DNA of 6,963 nt, taken from the NCBI GenBank assembly GCA_900549445.1, contig UROS01000123.1:1-6963 (forward strand), read 5' to 3'. Position numbers and translations under genes: made by a program. Position 1 is the first letter of the stretch. Each line of letters opens with the position of its first letter. Of this stretch, positions 6,234 to 6,963 are shown one piece after another. The notes under the pieces were generated by a model. It did no database searches and was not told the origin of the DNA. It saw only the letters and a list, made by a program, of their open reading frames with translations. This DNA comes from an uncultured Porphyromonadaceae bacterium (lineage in GTDB: Bacteria; Bacteroidota; Bacteroidia; Bacteroidales; Muribaculaceae).

Positions 6234-6963
6234 TCAATACATTTCGAAGTCTACGGAAAGCACCTGGAATTCGGTGCGGCGGTTTATCTGGTCGGCGGCT
6301 TCCTGGTCGGCCTCGGGGAGCTGGTTCACGAACTCTTCGTTGAGCGTGTCGCCCTCCTTGAACTGCGGATATTCGCGGGCAATGCGCTTGGTCACCACTT
6401 TCGGGCGCGATTTTCCGTAGCCCTGGTGCTGGAGTCGCCGCGGGTCGATGCCTACTGAGATGAGATAGTCGATTACGGATTTCGCGCGGCGTTCCGACAG
6501 GTCGATGTTGTATTGTTCGGAGCCGTGGCGATCGGTGTGCGAGGCCATTTCCACCGTTATGTTCGGATTGTCGCGGAGCATCTGGGCGAGTTCGTCGAGG
6601 GCGGTTTTCGACTCGGGCCGCAGGGTTGCTTTGTCGAAATCGTAGAATATGTTTTCCACTATGTTGGGCTTGCTTACCGAGGCGAGAATGAAGTCGATCG
6701 AATAGTCGGCGTCCTCTTCGGCAGTATCGGAGGTGAACTCCTGCTTGGCGTTGAGGTAGCCCTTTGCACCGGCGAGCATCACGTAGCTAACTCCCCGGCG
6801 GAGCGGGAATGAGAAGGATCCGTCGGGTTTCGCGATGGCTTTCTGATTTGAGCCGTCGTTGCCTACGATGCGGATTACGGCGTTGGGCACCGGTTCCTCG
6901 TCTTTGTCGACAACCCATCCTGAAATCTGAATCTTCAGGTCGGGCAGTTCGAACGAATACAGG
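6234..6963 (-). CDS. OmpA-family protein with carboxypeptidase-regulatory-like domain, N-terminus outside window
   Basis: The last 242 residues of a larger protein; the frame is open to the window edge at 6963. The first residues seen (LYSFELPDLKIQISGWVVD) begin a carboxypeptidase-D-regulatory-like beta-sandwich (about 10-75: GWVVDKDEEPVPNAVIRIVG, PDGSFSFPLRRG, YVMLAGAKGY). An OmpA C-terminal domain follows from about 115: IFYDFDKATLRPESKTALDEL, ASHTDRHGSEQYNIDLSERRAKSVIDYL, GYGKSRP and NRRTEFQVL. The TD and SERRA elements supply the Asp/Arg pair for peptidoglycan binding. Between GYGKSRP and NRRTEF is an acidic stretch of nearly 40 residues, longer than in classic OmpA domains. In Bacteroidales this pairing is often preceded by TPR and PD40/WD40-like beta-propeller repeats, as in the type IX secretion protein PorE; that part is not visible, so the resemblance is only architectural. 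A GTG at 6890 is not the start, because coding continues upstream. The stop lies 1 nt before the GSCFA start. Confidence 0.92.
   Translation of the reverse strand, partial: LYSFELPDLKIQISGWVVDKDEEPVPNAVIRIVGNDGSNQKAIAKPDGSFSFPLRRGVSYVMLAGAKGYLNAKQEFTSDTAEEDADYSIDFILASVSKPNIVENIFYDFDKATLRPESKTALDELAQMLRDNPNITVEMASHTDRHGSEQYNIDLSERRAKSVIDYLISVGIDPRRLQHQGYGKSRPKVVTKRIAREYPQFKEGDTLNEEFVNQLPEADQEAADQINRRTEFQVLSVDFEMY

Noticed and set aside
6888..6890. GTG as start of the right-hand OmpA-family gene
   Set aside because: The frame continues without a stop to the window edge, and the upstream residues complete the first strand of the regulatory-like domain.

Overview
The window looks like one end of a short-read assembly contig from a Bacteroidota (Bacteroidales) genome of fairly high GC. 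Four signs point there: a single-chain MurF-alanine racemase fusion, a GSCFA-family protein, OmpA-like proteins including a carboxypeptidase-regulatory-domain/OmpA protein of Bacteroidales type, and a promoter matching the Bacteroides TTTG / TAnnTTTG consensus with no obvious Shine-Dalgarno sequences. A gut Muribaculaceae-like or similar lineage would fit, but I cannot fix the genus from sequence alone. All convincing genes lie on the minus strand, so transcription runs from right to left.

Right block (6963 down to 1801): a tightly packed cell-envelope operon. In order of transcription it holds the C-terminal part of a large OmpA-family protein (its 5' end is outside the window), a GSCFA-domain protein (1-nt gap), a bifunctional MurF-Alr peptidoglycan enzyme (2-nt gap), and, after 50 AT-rich bases, a coiled-coil OmpA-family lipoprotein. 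A strong rho-independent terminator follows. The enzymes make and attach D-alanine residues of the peptidoglycan stem peptide. The two OmpA modules carry the Asp/Arg pair used to bind peptidoglycan. The operon therefore combines wall synthesis with anchoring of the envelope to the wall.

Left block (about 1761 down to 21): a separate transcription unit with its own consensus-quality promoter and two operator-like dyads over the predicted start site. It encodes a TetR-family repressor and then, coupled by an ATGA overlap, a TolC-family outer-membrane efflux protein. The TolC gene is cut off by the contig end. Membrane-fusion and transporter genes probably follow beyond it.

The first 20 bases are not genomic. 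Positions 2-20 are exactly the 19-bp engineered Tn5 mosaic end used in Nextera libraries, and base 1 agrees with the Read 2 adapter. The tolC reading frame runs open into this adapter and should be cut at base 21. I found no RNA genes, CRISPR arrays or natural mobile elements. The most useful observations are the adapter artefact, the promoter/operator layout of the TetR gene, unusual residues in the MurF half of the fusion, and the placement of an uncharacterised SGNH-like GSCFA protein directly upstream of MurF-Alr.
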